Shown here piece after piece: positions 5,820-14,512 of a DNA stretch of 40,155 nt. Position numbers and translations under genes: made by a program. Position 1 is the first letter of the stretch; the number at the start of each line of letters is the position of its first letter. Where the stretch lies: positions 1-40,155 of the forward strand of contig ONKY01000042.1 of NCBI GenBank assembly GCA_900318585.1, given 5' to 3'. The stretch is from an uncultured Prevotellaceae bacterium (lineage in GTDB: Bacteria > Bacteroidota > Bacteroidia > Bacteroidales > Bacteroidaceae). The notes under the pieces are model-generated. The model made no database searches. It saw only the letters and a list, made by a program, of their open reading frames with translations, and was not told the DNA's origin.

Positions 5820-8809
5820 AAATAGGAGAGATAGAGGTAATTGGTTTGGGCAGGGTACTCAGCAGCCAGCGTGTCAATCTGATTGACGGTCGGTACGACG
5901 CTAAGTTCCTTGCGCCAGGCGCGGACGGTGAGACCTGCCTGTTCCATATTCATGATAGGAACAGGATTCGTGATGGTGGAACCGTCGGCTGCAGTGATAG
6001 ATTCGGGCTCGCAACAGTTGCCAACGTTTAGGGCACGGGCTATCTGGAAGTCGGAGAAGCCATAGACCTTAGCCTCGCGGAGCAAGTTGACGAGCTCTGG
6101 GGTATCAAGGTATTCGATGAGCTCGCCGGGATCGAGAGCCTCAGCGACGGCGGTGAACGAGCTCCACTCTTTCAACCACTGGTCGATGTCAACGATATGT
6201 TTCAGCTTCTCGAGGAACCAGCGGTCAATCATTGTCAGCTGGTGAATCTGCTCGACGGTGTAGCCGACTTTCAGCGCCTTCGATACGACAAAGATGCGCA
6301 TGTCTGTAGGCTCGTTCAGCGACTTCCCGATGTCACGAATCTTGATTTCGTGGTTCTCAACGAAGCCGTGCATTCCCTGACCTATCATTCGCAAACCCTT
6401 TTGCAGCGCTTCCTCGAACGTGCGGCCTACGGCCATCACCTCACCGACGCTTTTCATCGACGAACCGAGTTCCCGCTTTACACCATGGAATTTTGTGAGG
6501 TCCCAGCGCGGGATTTTCACAACCACATAGTCGAGGGCAGGCTCAAAGAAGGCACTCGTAGTCTTTGTAACCGAATTTTTGAGATCGAAGAGGCCATAGC
6601 CAAGACCCAATTTGGCGGCGACGAAGGCGAGCGGATAGCCCGTAGCCTTCGAAGCGAGGGCTGACGAGCGCGAAAGACGGGCATTCACCTCGATAACACG
6701 ATAATCCTCACTTGCGGGGTCTAACGCGTACTGCACATTGCACTCTCCAACGATGCCGATGTGCCTGATTATCTTGATAGCCAGCGCACGCAGTTTGTGG
6801 TATTCGCTGTTCGTGAGCGTCTGGCTCGGTGCGACAACGATGGACTCGCCCGTATGGATGCCAAGCGGGTCGAGGTTCTCCATATTACAGACCGTGATAC
6901 AGTTATCGAAACGGTCACGCACAACTTCGTACTCTATTTCCTTCCAGCCTTTCAGCGACTTCTCAACTAGCACTTGCGGCGAGAAGGAAAACGCTTCTTC
7001 AGCCTGCACCAGCAGTTCCGCCTCGTTGTCACAGAAGCCTGAACCGAGACCTCCAAGAGCGTATGCAGCACGAAGAATCACCGGAAATCCCAGTGCATGG
7101 GCGGCACGCTGCACCTCCTCAACTGTAGAGCACGCTTCGCTTTTGATGGTCTTCACACCTATCTCGTCGAGTCTTTTGACAAACAAGTCACGATCCTCGG
7201 TATCGATGATGGCCTGCACAGGAGTGCCCAGTACTTTCACATCGTATTTTGCGAGCACACCGCGCTGATACAACTCTACACCACAGTTCAGTGCGGTCTG
7301 CCCGCCGAACGACAATAGGATGCCGTCGGGACGCTCTTTTTCGATTATCCGCTCCACGAAGTCAGCTTGAACTGGCTGAAAATAAACTGTGTCGGCCACA
7401 TCCTTACTGGTCTGAACTGTGGCGATGTTGGGGTTGACCAGCACCGAGTGGATGCCCTCTTCCTTCAGGGCTTTCAGCGCTTGCGCACCGCTGTAGTCGA
7501 ATTCACCGGCCTGTCCTATCTTCAATGCTCCTGATCCCAGAAGCAACACCTTCTTTGGTCGTTTAGCGGTTTGGTCGTTTAGTGGTTTGGAGACATTAGC
7601 TTCTTTACCTAAACGACCAAACGACCAATCTCCCACACCACCAAGCAGAGCGACAAATTCATCAAACATCCATTCCGTGTCCGTTGGGCCGCTACAGGCC
7701 TCAGGATGGAACTGCGCCGAGAACCACGGCTGCGACTTGTGGCAAATGCCTTCATTCGACCCGTCATTCATGTTCACGAACAGTGGTTCCCAGTCCGATG
7801 GAAGGGTGTTAGCATCCACAGCGTACCCGTGGTTCTGGCTTGTCACGAAACAGCGGTTCGTCCCCACCTGAAGGACAGGCTGGTTGTGTGAGCGATGGCC
7901 GTACTTCAGTTTGTACGTCCGTGCACCGGCCGCACGTGCCAGTAACTGGTTACCAAGGCAGATACCCATGAGTGGCCGAACCTGTCCGCCAGATTTCGCA
8001 CGTTCTATTTCCATGAAGCGCCGGATATTCGCCACCGTCGCCTCACAGCGCTCAGGGTCTCCCGGTCCGTTGGCCAAGAACAGCCCGTCGAAGTCGAGGG
8101 TGTTGAAGTCATAGTCCCACGGCACGCGGATTACCTCGACGCCACGCCTCAGCAAGCAACGGATGATATTCGCTTTCACACCACAATCGACCAAGACCAC
8201 CTTCGGTGGCACAGAAGGCTCTGAGGAGACAGAGCTTTTTTTGAGTGTAGGCTTATAGGTAACGATGTCTTTGCATGATACCTTCTCTACCCAATTCACT
8301 GAGCCATATACCTCTGTATCCTCTGCGGTCTCTGCGGATTCCTCGAAGATGATCTTTCCCATCATCACGCCATGCTCTCTCAGAACCATTGTCAAGCGTC
8401 GTGTATCAATCCCTGTTATTCCAGGAACCTTTTCGCGTTTCAGCCACGCTGCCAGCGAATCCTTGGCGTTCCAATGCGAAAACTGTTCGCTATAATCGGC
8501 TACGATTATTGCCCTGGGGTGGATGCGTTCGCTCTCCATGAACGTCGGCAGCACACCGGTGCCGCCAGTATCAGGCACGCCGTAGTTTCCTATCAGCGGA
8601 TAGGTGAATGTCAGAATCTGGCCCGCATAACTGGGATCGGTAAGGCTCTCCGGATAGCCCGTCATGGCGGTATTAAACACCACTTCGCCAACAATGATGC
8701 CGGAATCAAGCCCTCGTTCCCCGTTTTGTCGGGGGGCTCCTTCATAGCCGAACGACCAGCCGCGGAAAACGCTGCCATCCTCAAGTATCAATCTTGCTTC
8801 TCTCATCAT
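5816..8809 (-). CDS. carA-carB': Carbamoyl-phosphate synthase: small subunit fused to N-terminal half of large subunit (C-terminal half missing)
   Basis: One 997-residue frame. Residues 1-388 are CarA, a class I glutaminase with Cys in GICLGNQ and His-Glu in AQFHPEA. A linker of about 30 residues is encoded by an 8-bp repeat array. From about residue 419 the sequence is the first half of CarB, beginning KKVLLLGSGALKIGQAGEFD. It includes the ATP-grasp signatures ALGGLGSGF, MENLDPLGIHTGESIVVAPS and EVNARLSRSSALASKATGYP, and then the oligomerisation region. The style is CAD-like, as in other Bacteroidota. The frame stops after AAEYPAQTNYLYLSYL, the point where a full CarB (about 1070 residues) enters its second ATP-grasp half and the allosteric domain. 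Those about 500 residues are absent, and asnB starts 41 nt later. Near the N terminus, residues 24-39 (GAPRQNGERGLDSGII) are a repeat-derived insertion. Activity may survive as a half-synthetase dimer, or the protein may be defective; an assembly join through the repeat is also possible. M2 (8806) is an equally good start. Confidence 0.88.
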   Translation of the reverse strand: MMREARLILEDGSVFRGWSFGYEGAPRQNGERGLDSGIIVGEVVFNTAMTGYPESLTDPSYAGQILTFTYPLIGNYGVPDTGGTGVLPTFMESERIHPRAIIVADYSEQFSHWNAKDSLAAWLKREKVPGITGIDTRRLTMVLREHGVMMGKIIFEESAETAEDTEVYGSVNWVEKVSCKDIVTYKPTLKKSSVSSEPSVPPKVVLVDCGVKANIIRCLLRRGVEVIRVPWDYDFNTLDFDGLFLANGPGDPERCEATVANIRRFMEIERAKSGGQVRPLMGICLGNQLLARAAGARTYKLKYGHRSHNQPVLQVGTNRCFVTSQNHGYAVDANTLPSDWEPLFVNMNDGSNEGICHKSQPWFSAQFHPEACSGPTDTEWMFDEFVALLGGVGDWSFGRLGKEANVSKPLNDQTAKRPKKVLLLGSGALKIGQAGEFDYSGAQALKALKEEGIHSVLVNPNIATVQTSKDVADTVYFQPVQADFVERIIEKERPDGILLSFGGQTALNCGVELYQRGVLAKYDVKVLGTPVQAIIDTEDRDLFVKRLDEIGVKTIKSEACSTVEEVQRAAHALGFPVILRAAYALGGLGSGFCDNEAELLVQAEEAFSFSPQVLVEKSLKGWKEIEYEVVRDRFDNCITVCNMENLDPLGIHTGESIVVAPSQTLTNSEYHKLRALAIKIIRHIGIVGECNVQYALDPASEDYRVIEVNARLSRSSALASKATGYPLAFVAAKLGLGYGLFDLKNSVTKTTSAFFEPALDYVVVKIPRWDLTKFHGVKRELGSSMKSVGEVMAVGRTFEEALQKGLRMIGQGMHGFVENHEIKIRDIGKSLNEPTDMRIFVVSKALKVGYTVEQIHQLTMIDRWFLEKLKHIVDIDQWLKEWSSFTAVAEALDPGELIEYLDTPELVNLLREAKVYGFSDFQIARALNVGNCCEPESITAADGSTITNPVPIMNMEQAGLTVRAWRKELSVVPTVNQIDTLAAEYPAQTNYLYLSYL
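7554..7630. repeat. Octamer repeat array forming the CarA-CarB linker
   Basis: Plus strand 7554-7590 reads TTTGGTCG, TTTAGCGG, TTTGGTCG, TTTAGTGG, TTTGG in an exact 8-bp period. Plus strand 7610-7630 reads TAAACGAC, CAAACGAC, CAATC, the same unit inverted. The two blocks can pair as a hairpin. A short related piece (CCAAACGACCAA) is at the end of dapF near 22341. Confidence 0.8.
8709..8742. repeat. GC-rich repeat insertion inside carA
   Basis: The stretch with CCCTCGTTCCCC and GGGGGGCTCC on the plus strand encodes residues 24-39 of CarA, between FGYE and VGEVVFNTAMTGYPES. As I recall them, related CarA proteins pass directly between these two blocks. It belongs to the C-run/G-run repeat type found in several genes here. 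Confidence 0.6.
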
Positions 8810-8814
8810 ATTAT

Positions 8815-10572
8815 TTATAATACTACCTTTAGTTTCTTCTCAACATAGTTCACGAAGGTCTCATTGACCAGCTTGTTACCGCCTGGCGTGGGATAACGGC
8901 CGGTGAAATACCAGTCGCCATGATGGTTGGGGCAGGCGGCATGGAGACCCTCAATGGTCTGGAACACAAATTCCACAGGAGCCTCCATCCCCACAGGACG
9001 CAGCAACTCCGCCATCTTGCGGTTGATATCGTCGACGGTGAAAGGCTCGTAGAGAGCACAGACACAATTGCGTTGTACCTCCTTCGGTTTACGTAACTCC
9101 ACTCGGCAGGCTTCGTACGTGCGCTGCACGATGTCCCACAGACCACGTTCCTGAAGCAGCGCGATGGTGGCACGGAAAGCACAGAACTCCTCAAGACGGG
9201 CCATGTCAATGCCGTAATAGTCGGGATAGCGAATCTGGGGCGACGAACTAACCATTACAATCTTCTTAGGATGCAGGCGGTCGAGTATTTTGAAGATACT
9301 CTCCTTGAGGGTCGTACCGCGGACAATCGAGTCGTCGATAATAACGAGGTTATCCTCGTAGGGTCGCAGCGAGCCGTAAGTAATGTCATAGACGTGTGAG
9401 GCGAGGTCGTTGCGCGAACCAGCCTCAGTGATGAATGTACGCAACTTGATATCCTTCCACGCCACCTTCTCGCTACGCACGTACAGTCCCTTGCTGCGCA
9501 AGCCCTCCATCATACCATAGAAGGCCACTTCAGCAGTATTGGGGATGAAGGAGAATACGGTGTGGTCGGTATCGTCACCAATAGCTTTAAGGATGGCTGT
9601 TGTGAGCTGCTGGCCCAGCTGCTTGCGCTCATGGTAGATGTCACGGTCGGATCCGCGGCTGAAATAAATTCGCTCGAACGAGCAGCGTGCCTGCTGCTGT
9701 GGTGCCAAAACGGTCTCTAAGACCGTACTGCCATCTTGATGGATGATCAGTGCCTCACCAGCGGGCAGTTCCTGGACATCCTCGCAGCTGAGGTCGAAGG
9801 TGGTCTGCAGAACAGCACGCTCGCTGGCTACGGCGACAACCTCGTCATCCTTGTAGTAATATGCAGGTCGGATGCCCCACGGGTCACGCACGGCAAACAT
9901 CTCGCCACTACCTGTCAGGCCGCACATCACGTAGCCGCCATCATAGTCGGCCATCGTTGTGCGTAGCACATTGGCCATCTGCACATGCTCCTCAATGTAG
10001 CGCGTGATGTCCCTATCCTGTAGACCCTGCTCCTTGGCTTCCACGAAGCAACGTTCCACCTCGCGGTCCAGTCGATGACCTATCAGTTCGAGCGTGATGT
10101 ACGAATCGCTAAAGATGCGGGGCGACTGGCCCTGTTGCACCATTTTGGCAAATATCTCATCAATATTCGTCATATTGAAGTTACCACACAGACACAGGTT
10201 CTTGGCTCGCCAGTTGTTACGACGCAGGAAGGGATGCACGTATTGCAAGCCACTCTTGCCCGTAGTCGAGTAGCGCAAATGCCCCATGTAAAGCTGTGCC
10301 TCGGTCCATTCCGGCGTTACACGGTCAAACACCTCCGTAATAGCGTCCTTGCCCAAGGCCTTCTCGCGGAACATATACTCCGTTCCCACAGCAGCATTCA
10401 TGTTTACGCAGGCTATACCTGCACCCTCCTGCCCGCGGTTGTGCTGTTTCTCCATCATCAGATAGAGCTTGTTCAGACCGTACGACTGCGTCCCATATCT
10501 TTGATTGTAATAACTCTGGGGTTTCAGGAGCCTTACCAGCGCCACGCCACATTCATGCTTTAGCTGTTCCAT
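8815..10572 (-). CDS. purF: Amidophosphoribosyltransferase-like glutamine amidotransferase (PurF family)
   Basis: A 585-residue protein of the PurF superfamily. The start is the ATG at 10572 (MEQLKHECGVAL); the Cys of ECGVA is the expected N-terminal nucleophile, after a short propeptide. The class II glutaminase domain includes KQHNRGQEGAG, GHLRYSTTGKSG and CGNFNMTN. The C-terminal half has the phosphoribosyltransferase PRPP loop VIIDDSIVRGTTLKES. The protein is longer than E. coli PurF (505) and belongs to the Bacteroidota type that sits beside carA. These genomes often also encode a second, shorter PurF, so this copy may be a paralogue with a different role. It has a 5-nt gap to carA and 30 nt to pyrG, which indicates an operon. 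Confidence 0.85.
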   Translation of the reverse strand: MEQLKHECGVALVRLLKPQSYYNQRYGTQSYGLNKLYLMMEKQHNRGQEGAGIACVNMNAAVGTEYMFREKALGKDAITEVFDRVTPEWTEAQLYMGHLRYSTTGKSGLQYVHPFLRRNNWRAKNLCLCGNFNMTNIDEIFAKMVQQGQSPRIFSDSYITLELIGHRLDREVERCFVEAKEQGLQDRDITRYIEEHVQMANVLRTTMADYDGGYVMCGLTGSGEMFAVRDPWGIRPAYYYKDDEVVAVASERAVLQTTFDLSCEDVQELPAGEALIIHQDGSTVLETVLAPQQQARCSFERIYFSRGSDRDIYHERKQLGQQLTTAILKAIGDDTDHTVFSFIPNTAEVAFYGMMEGLRSKGLYVRSEKVAWKDIKLRTFITEAGSRNDLASHVYDITYGSLRPYEDNLVIIDDSIVRGTTLKESIFKILDRLHPKKIVMVSSSPQIRYPDYYGIDMARLEEFCAFRATIALLQERGLWDIVQRTYEACRVELRKPKEVQRNCVCALYEPFTVDDINRKMAELLRPVGMEAPVEFVFQTIEGLHAACPNHHGDWYFTGRYPTPGGNKLVNETFVNYVEKKLKVVL

Positions 10573-10602
10573 GCCTTTTCTCAATATTACGCTATAACGT
10601 TA

Positions 10603-12291
10603 TCATGACATCACGCACTCCTTGATAAAGCTCATAAAGAGCGGATGCGGATGTAGCACGGTGGACGAGTATTCGGGATGGAACTGGGTGCCGATATACC
10701 AACGTTTGTCAGGAATCTCCACGATTTCCACCAAGTTAGCAGCGGGGTTAATACCCACGCACTTCATTCCATTCTGCTCGAACTCTTCGAGATACTGGTT
10801 ATTGAACTCATAGCGGTGGCGATGACGCTCACGAATCAGCGTCTCTTCGCCGTATGCCTCGTAAGCGCGACTGCCTTTGACCAGTTCACACTCATAGGCG
10901 CCCAGTCGCATAGTGCCGCCCATCTGGGTGATACTCTTCTGTTCCTCCATGATGTCGATGACATTATGCGGCGTCTGCTCATCCATCTCGCGACTGTTGG
11001 CATCCTTGTAGCCCAGCACGTTGCGGGCAAACTCAATAACCATCATCTGCATACCCAGACAGATGCCAAAAGTAGGAATATCGTTGTTGCGGGTATATTC
11101 TGCGGCAATGATCTTTCCCTCGATTCCTCGTGTTCCGAAGCCAGGACAGATGACCACACCCTGGAGGCCATTGAGTTTCTCAGCCACATTCTTACGCGTA
11201 ATATCCTCACTGTTCACAAAGTGCAGTTTGGCTTTTACGTCATTATAAATACCAGCCAGATTCAGGCTCTCGCGGATGCTTTTGTAAGCGTCCTGCAGGT
11301 CGTACTTGCCCACAAGTCCGATATGAACCTCACGCATGGCGTTGCGCTGCTTCTCAAGGAAATCATTCCACGACTTCATGGCGGGCCTTTCTCCAACGGG
11401 GATGCCTATCTTACGCAGGATGGCAGCATCGAGCCCCTGGTGCTGCATACTCACGGGCACCTCATAGATGCTCGGCATGTCCTCGCTCTGGACTACGCAC
11501 TCCAGGTCGACATTACAGAACGATGCTACCTTCATGCGCAGAGCGTCATCAAGATGGCGCTCTGTACGCAGTACGAGGATGTCGGGCTGGATACCCATCG
11601 ACTGCAGCTCCTTCACGCTGTGCTGTGTAGGCTTCGTCTTCAACTCATCGGCAGCCTTGAGATAGGGCACGTAGGTCAGGTGTACACACACTGCGTTGCG
11701 TCCCAGCTCCCACCGCAACTGTCGGATGGCCTCCATGAATGGTGCACTCTCTATATCGCCGATGGTACCACCGACTTCTGTAATAACGAAGTCATAAGCC
11801 CCCCCTACGGCACCCGAAAGGCTACGGGTAGGCGCATCAGCGGGAATGGGAGTTTCCATTGTTTGGTGGACTATGGTGTCCCCTTCGGGGGACGAAAGAG
11901 GGGCTCTTAGCATCCTCCTCTTTATCTCGTCTGTAATGTGTGGCACCACCTGAATCGTCTTGCCCAAATAGTCGCCGTGGCGCTCGCGGTCGATGACGGC
12001 CTTGTAGATACGACCTGTTGTTATACTATTGTTTCGTGTTGTGTGTATGCCTGTGAAGCGCTCGTAGTGCCCTAAGTCAAGGTCAGTCTCCATGCCATCC
12101 ACCGTCACGTAGCACTCACCGTGTTCGTAAGGGTTCAACGTTCCAGGGTCAATGTTGATATACGGATCGAACTTCTGAATAGTAACTTTATAGCCACGTG
12201 CCTGCAGCAACTTACCGATGCTGGCAGAGATGATTCCCTTACCCAATGATGAAACCACGCCGCCTGTAACGAAGATGTATTTTGTTTCCAT
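10603..12291 (-). CDS. pyrG: CTP synthase
   Basis: The enzyme converts UTP to CTP using ATP and glutamine. It has 562 residues. The synthetase domain starts KYIFVTGGVVSSLGKGI and holds the conserved YINIDPGTLNPYEHGE, the magnesium-binding region around EVGGTIGDIES and KTKPTQHSVKEL. The class I glutaminase domain has GICLGMQMM (nucleophile Cys) and FHPEYSS (His-Glu). Residues about 127-165, between DEIKRR and YDFVITEVGG, are some 28 residues longer than in the homologues I recall. They are encoded by GC-rich repeat DNA with a UUCG-type hairpin. The gene is the first of the glutamine-amidotransferase operon. A promoter lies at 12315-12347, and a motif shared with the glnA and gltB upstream regions lies at 12385-12407. 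Confidence 0.95.
   Translation of the reverse strand: METKYIFVTGGVVSSLGKGIISASIGKLLQARGYKVTIQKFDPYINIDPGTLNPYEHGECYVTVDGMETDLDLGHYERFTGIHTTRNNSITTGRIYKAVIDRERHGDYLGKTIQVVPHITDEIKRRMLRAPLSSPEGDTIVHQTMETPIPADAPTRSLSGAVGGAYDFVITEVGGTIGDIESAPFMEAIRQLRWELGRNAVCVHLTYVPYLKAADELKTKPTQHSVKELQSMGIQPDILVLRTERHLDDALRMKVASFCNVDLECVVQSEDMPSIYEVPVSMQHQGLDAAILRKIGIPVGERPAMKSWNDFLEKQRNAMREVHIGLVGKYDLQDAYKSIRESLNLAGIYNDVKAKLHFVNSEDITRKNVAEKLNGLQGVVICPGFGTRGIEGKIIAAEYTRNNDIPTFGICLGMQMMVIEFARNVLGYKDANSREMDEQTPHNVIDIMEEQKSITQMGGTMRLGAYECELVKGSRAYEAYGEETLIRERHRHRYEFNNQYLEEFEQNGMKCVGINPAANLVEIVEIPDKRWYIGTQFHPEYSSTVLHPHPLFMSFIKECVMS
11797..11907. repeat. GC-rich hairpin repeat inserted in pyrG
   Basis: This 111-bp stretch encodes the extra loop at PyrG residues about 129-165. 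It starts with a run of seven C (AAGCCCCCCCTACGGC) very like the start of the nadB insertion. It contains GTCCCC, TTCG, GGGGAC at 11878-11893, a hairpin with a stable tetraloop. It has no stop codon in the gene frame. Confidence 0.65.
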
Positions 12292-12314
12292 AAAACCAAT
12301 CTATTTTATGGACT

Positions 12315-12347
12315 GCAAAGGTACGACAATTCCCTCGCGCCTCCAAC
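12315..12347 (-). promoter_or_regulatory. pyrG operon promoter
   Basis: On the minus strand a -7 box TACCTTTGC lies at 12323-12315, with GTTG at 12347-12344, 20 bp upstream, as a degenerate -33 box. The leader to the pyrG ATG would be about 17 nt. Confidence 0.65.
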
Positions 12348-12384
12348 CTTTCACCCCATCTTTTCATCTACATTTTCGACGAAA

Positions 12385-12407
12385 GTAACAATTTGTAAGC
12401 AAAAATG
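12385..12407 (+). promoter_or_regulatory. Candidate nitrogen operator, site 1 (pyrG upstream)
   Basis: GTAACAATTTGTAAGCAAAA matches the consensus GTWACAATYYGTAAGNAAA shared with sites at 15093, 15117 and 23719. It lies 62-92 bp upstream of the pyrG -7 box. The core has partial TTAC/GTAA-type dyad symmetry. Confidence 0.45.
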
Positions 12408-12471
12408 TCTTGTTTCCTCTCAAATCGTCACCGTTTCACACTGCAGGCAACGCAAATTGCACAAAAAGAAG

Positions 12472-12507
12472 AGCCCCCTCACTCCACAAAAACGGAGAAA
12501 GGGGGCT
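12472..12507 (-). terminator. Intrinsic terminator of the glnB-amt-porin operon
   Basis: AGCCCCCT at 12472-12479 pairs with AGGGGGCT at 12500-12507, with an inner CTCC/GGAG stem. On the minus strand the hairpin is followed by CTTCTTTTTG. It lies 16 nt after the stop of the outer-membrane protein gene. Confidence 0.8.
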
Positions 12508-12522
12508 GAAAAACCTGGAAGA

Positions 12523-13227
12523 TTAGGGCTGCAGCGTAAACCCGAAGACCAGGTAGGCTCGTTGTGAACAGGGATTGGCGGCCAGCTGTCCGAAGACGGG
12601 GATTGAGAACGAATCCGTTACACGGATGTCCTTCGTTGCCTTCAGCGAGAGGTTGGTCACGGCCACGCCCGTGGTACCATAGGACGTGGTGGCGAAGGGG
12701 ACGGCTCCGGCCGCAGCAGTCCAGTCTACACTACCAAGGCAGAAGGGGACAGCTACTTCGACATAACTGCTGTAAGCGCGTTTACCGTCCTTGTTCGCAC
12801 CATCATTGCCCGCAAAATTGGTATACCACTGTACGGAGGCTACGCCGAAATCATAGCCGATGTTGGCCTCGAACAGATGATTTGTCGAGTGAGCATCGTA
12901 CATGAAATAGCGATTCTCGTCATCAAGACCCGTGTTGAACCAATAGTCTGTCACACCGATGTTCAGACCACCGAGGGTATAGGCGAGCGTCAAGTCAAAC
13001 TCTTTCGTATCAGCCGCATCTGCCAGTCCAACACTACCCCATCCGGTAAGTGACAGTCCCTTGTAACTGACCCCGAGTGTAGGCTGTAACGACACATTAC
13101 CTAAGTCCTGGCCACGCCAGATATACTGGTTCACTACGTCGGCACTTACTGTTGCCTCTATCTTATCCTGTGCAATGGCAGTTGTACTTGCAACCAGCAT
13201 CATTGCGAAAACATATATCTTTTTCAT
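12523..13227 (-). CDS. Small outer-membrane beta-barrel protein, TorF/Gcw_chp-like putative porin
   Basis: 234 residues with a signal peptide MKKIYVFAMMLVASTTAIAQ cut before DKIEATVSADVV. The mature part has alternating beta strands rich in aromatic and small residues, and ends in a strand FGFTLQP. The early motif VNQYIWRGQDLG followed by QPTLGVSYKGLSLTGWGSVG is typical of the TorF (Gcw_chp) family of putative porins. The substrate is not known from sequence. It is the last gene of the glnB-amt run (28-nt gap to amt) and is followed by a strong terminator. I infer a role in passage of ammonium or another nitrogen source across the outer membrane. Confidence 0.7.
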   Translation of the reverse strand: MKKIYVFAMMLVASTTAIAQDKIEATVSADVVNQYIWRGQDLGNVSLQPTLGVSYKGLSLTGWGSVGLADAADTKEFDLTLAYTLGGLNIGVTDYWFNTGLDDENRYFMYDAHSTNHLFEANIGYDFGVASVQWYTNFAGNDGANKDGKRAYSSYVEVAVPFCLGSVDWTAAAGAVPFATTSYGTTGVAVTNLSLKATKDIRVTDSFSIPVFGQLAANPCSQRAYLVFGFTLQP

Positions 13228-13255
13228 ACTTTTACTCCTTTAATTCATAAACTCC

Positions 13256-14503
13256 TTAGTTATAGCACAGTTCACCATGCTCGTAGACGTCAAGGCCTTC
13301 CTCTTCAATACGCTTGTCCACACGCAGGCCATGCAGGTGCTTGATGCCGTAGAACAGGACGAAACCACAGGCGGCAGCCCAAAGATCAATGACAAGGACT
13401 CCGAAGCATTCTGCACCGAAGAATCCCCAACCGTAACCATAGAAGGCACCGTTCGACGTACTGAGCAGGCCCGTCATCAGTGTGCCGAGAATACCACAAA
13501 TTCCATGGACGCTGGAGGCACCGACGGGATCATCAATGTGTAGCTTATGATCAATAAACTCAATGGCGAAGACAAGCACAATGCCACAGACAAGGCCGAT
13601 AGTAACAGCTCCCATGGGTGACACAAGATCGCAGCCAGCCGTGATGCCCACCAGTCCGGCCAACACACCGTTGAGTGTCAGTGAGAGGGAAGGTTTACCA
13701 TACTTCAACCAAGTAAGGAACATCGTGGCCGTACCACCGGCGACTGCGGCGAGGTTTGTGGTCAGGAATACATGACTGATGGCAATGCGGTTCACTTCAC
13801 CACTGGCAGCAAGCTGCGAACCTGGGTTGAAACCGAACCAACCGAGCCAGAGGATAAAGACGCCGAGCGAGGCCAGTGTTAAGTTGTGACCAGGGATGGC
13901 GTTGCTCTTGCCATCTTTCGCGTACTTACCAATACGAGGACCAAGAGCCATTGCTCCGATGAGCGCCAGCACGCCGCCCACGCTATGGACAATGGCAGAG
14001 CCAGCGAAGTCATGAAACGCATCGCCGAAAGTTGACATCATGAAACCATCGGCAGCGTCGTTGCAGAGCCAACCGCCGCCCCACGTCCAGTGACCTTCAA
14101 TGGGATAGATTAACAGCGAAATTGCTGCACTATAGATGAGATACATTGAGAATTTCGTGCGCTCGGCCATAGCTCCACTGACGATGGTGGCAGAGGTAGC
14201 ACAGAACACGGTCTCAAAAATCAGGAAGCCCTCCACGGGCAGGTCTCCCTTATAGAAAGAGAGGTCACCCCAGTTGGGCGCGCCAATGAAACCAGCACCT
14301 TCGCTACCAAACATAAAACCAAAACCAAGGAAGAAGAACAAAAGCGAGCCAAACATAAAGTCGACGAAGTTCTTCATCAGGATGTTGACCGTATTCTTAC
14401 TGCGGGTGAATCCTGCTTCACACAGCGCGAAGCCCGGCTGCATCCAAAAAACCAACATGGCTGCCAATAGCATCCATACAGTATCGAGTGATAAGTTATC
14501 CAT
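13256..14503 (-). CDS. amt: Ammonium transporter (Amt/Rh family)
   Basis: 415 residues with about 11 membrane helices and no long N-terminal extension. The family signatures are visible: FWMQPGFALCEAGFTRSKN near residue 20, DFAGSAIVHSVGGVLALIGA with the first pore His (about residue 173), and DDPVGASSVHGICGILG with the second pore His (about residue 333). The twin histidines conduct ammonia through the inner-membrane trimer. The gene lies downstream of glnB, whose P-II product usually blocks Amt when nitrogen is plentiful. The 115-bp gap to glnB holds hairpin repeats that could lower or raise amt expression relative to glnB. Confidence 0.96.
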   Translation of the reverse strand: MDNLSLDTVWMLLAAMLVFWMQPGFALCEAGFTRSKNTVNILMKNFVDFMFGSLLFFFLGFGFMFGSEGAGFIGAPNWGDLSFYKGDLPVEGFLIFETVFCATSATIVSGAMAERTKFSMYLIYSAAISLLIYPIEGHWTWGGGWLCNDAADGFMMSTFGDAFHDFAGSAIVHSVGGVLALIGAMALGPRIGKYAKDGKSNAIPGHNLTLASLGVFILWLGWFGFNPGSQLAASGEVNRIAISHVFLTTNLAAVAGGTATMFLTWLKYGKPSLSLTLNGVLAGLVGITAGCDLVSPMGAVTIGLVCGIVLVFAIEFIDHKLHIDDPVGASSVHGICGILGTLMTGLLSTSNGAFYGYGWGFFGAECFGVLVIDLWAAACGFVLFYGIKHLHGLRVDKRIEEEGLDVYEHGELCYN

Positions 14504-14512
14504 ATTATAAGG

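Noticed and set aside
7554-7630. Octamer arrays as an integrase attachment site
   Set aside because: No integrase, tRNA or mobile gene is nearby, and the units are tandem with variation.
10678-11910. 410-residue open frame opposite pyrG
   Set aside because: Mirror of the conserved PyrG coding sequence, with no domain resemblance.
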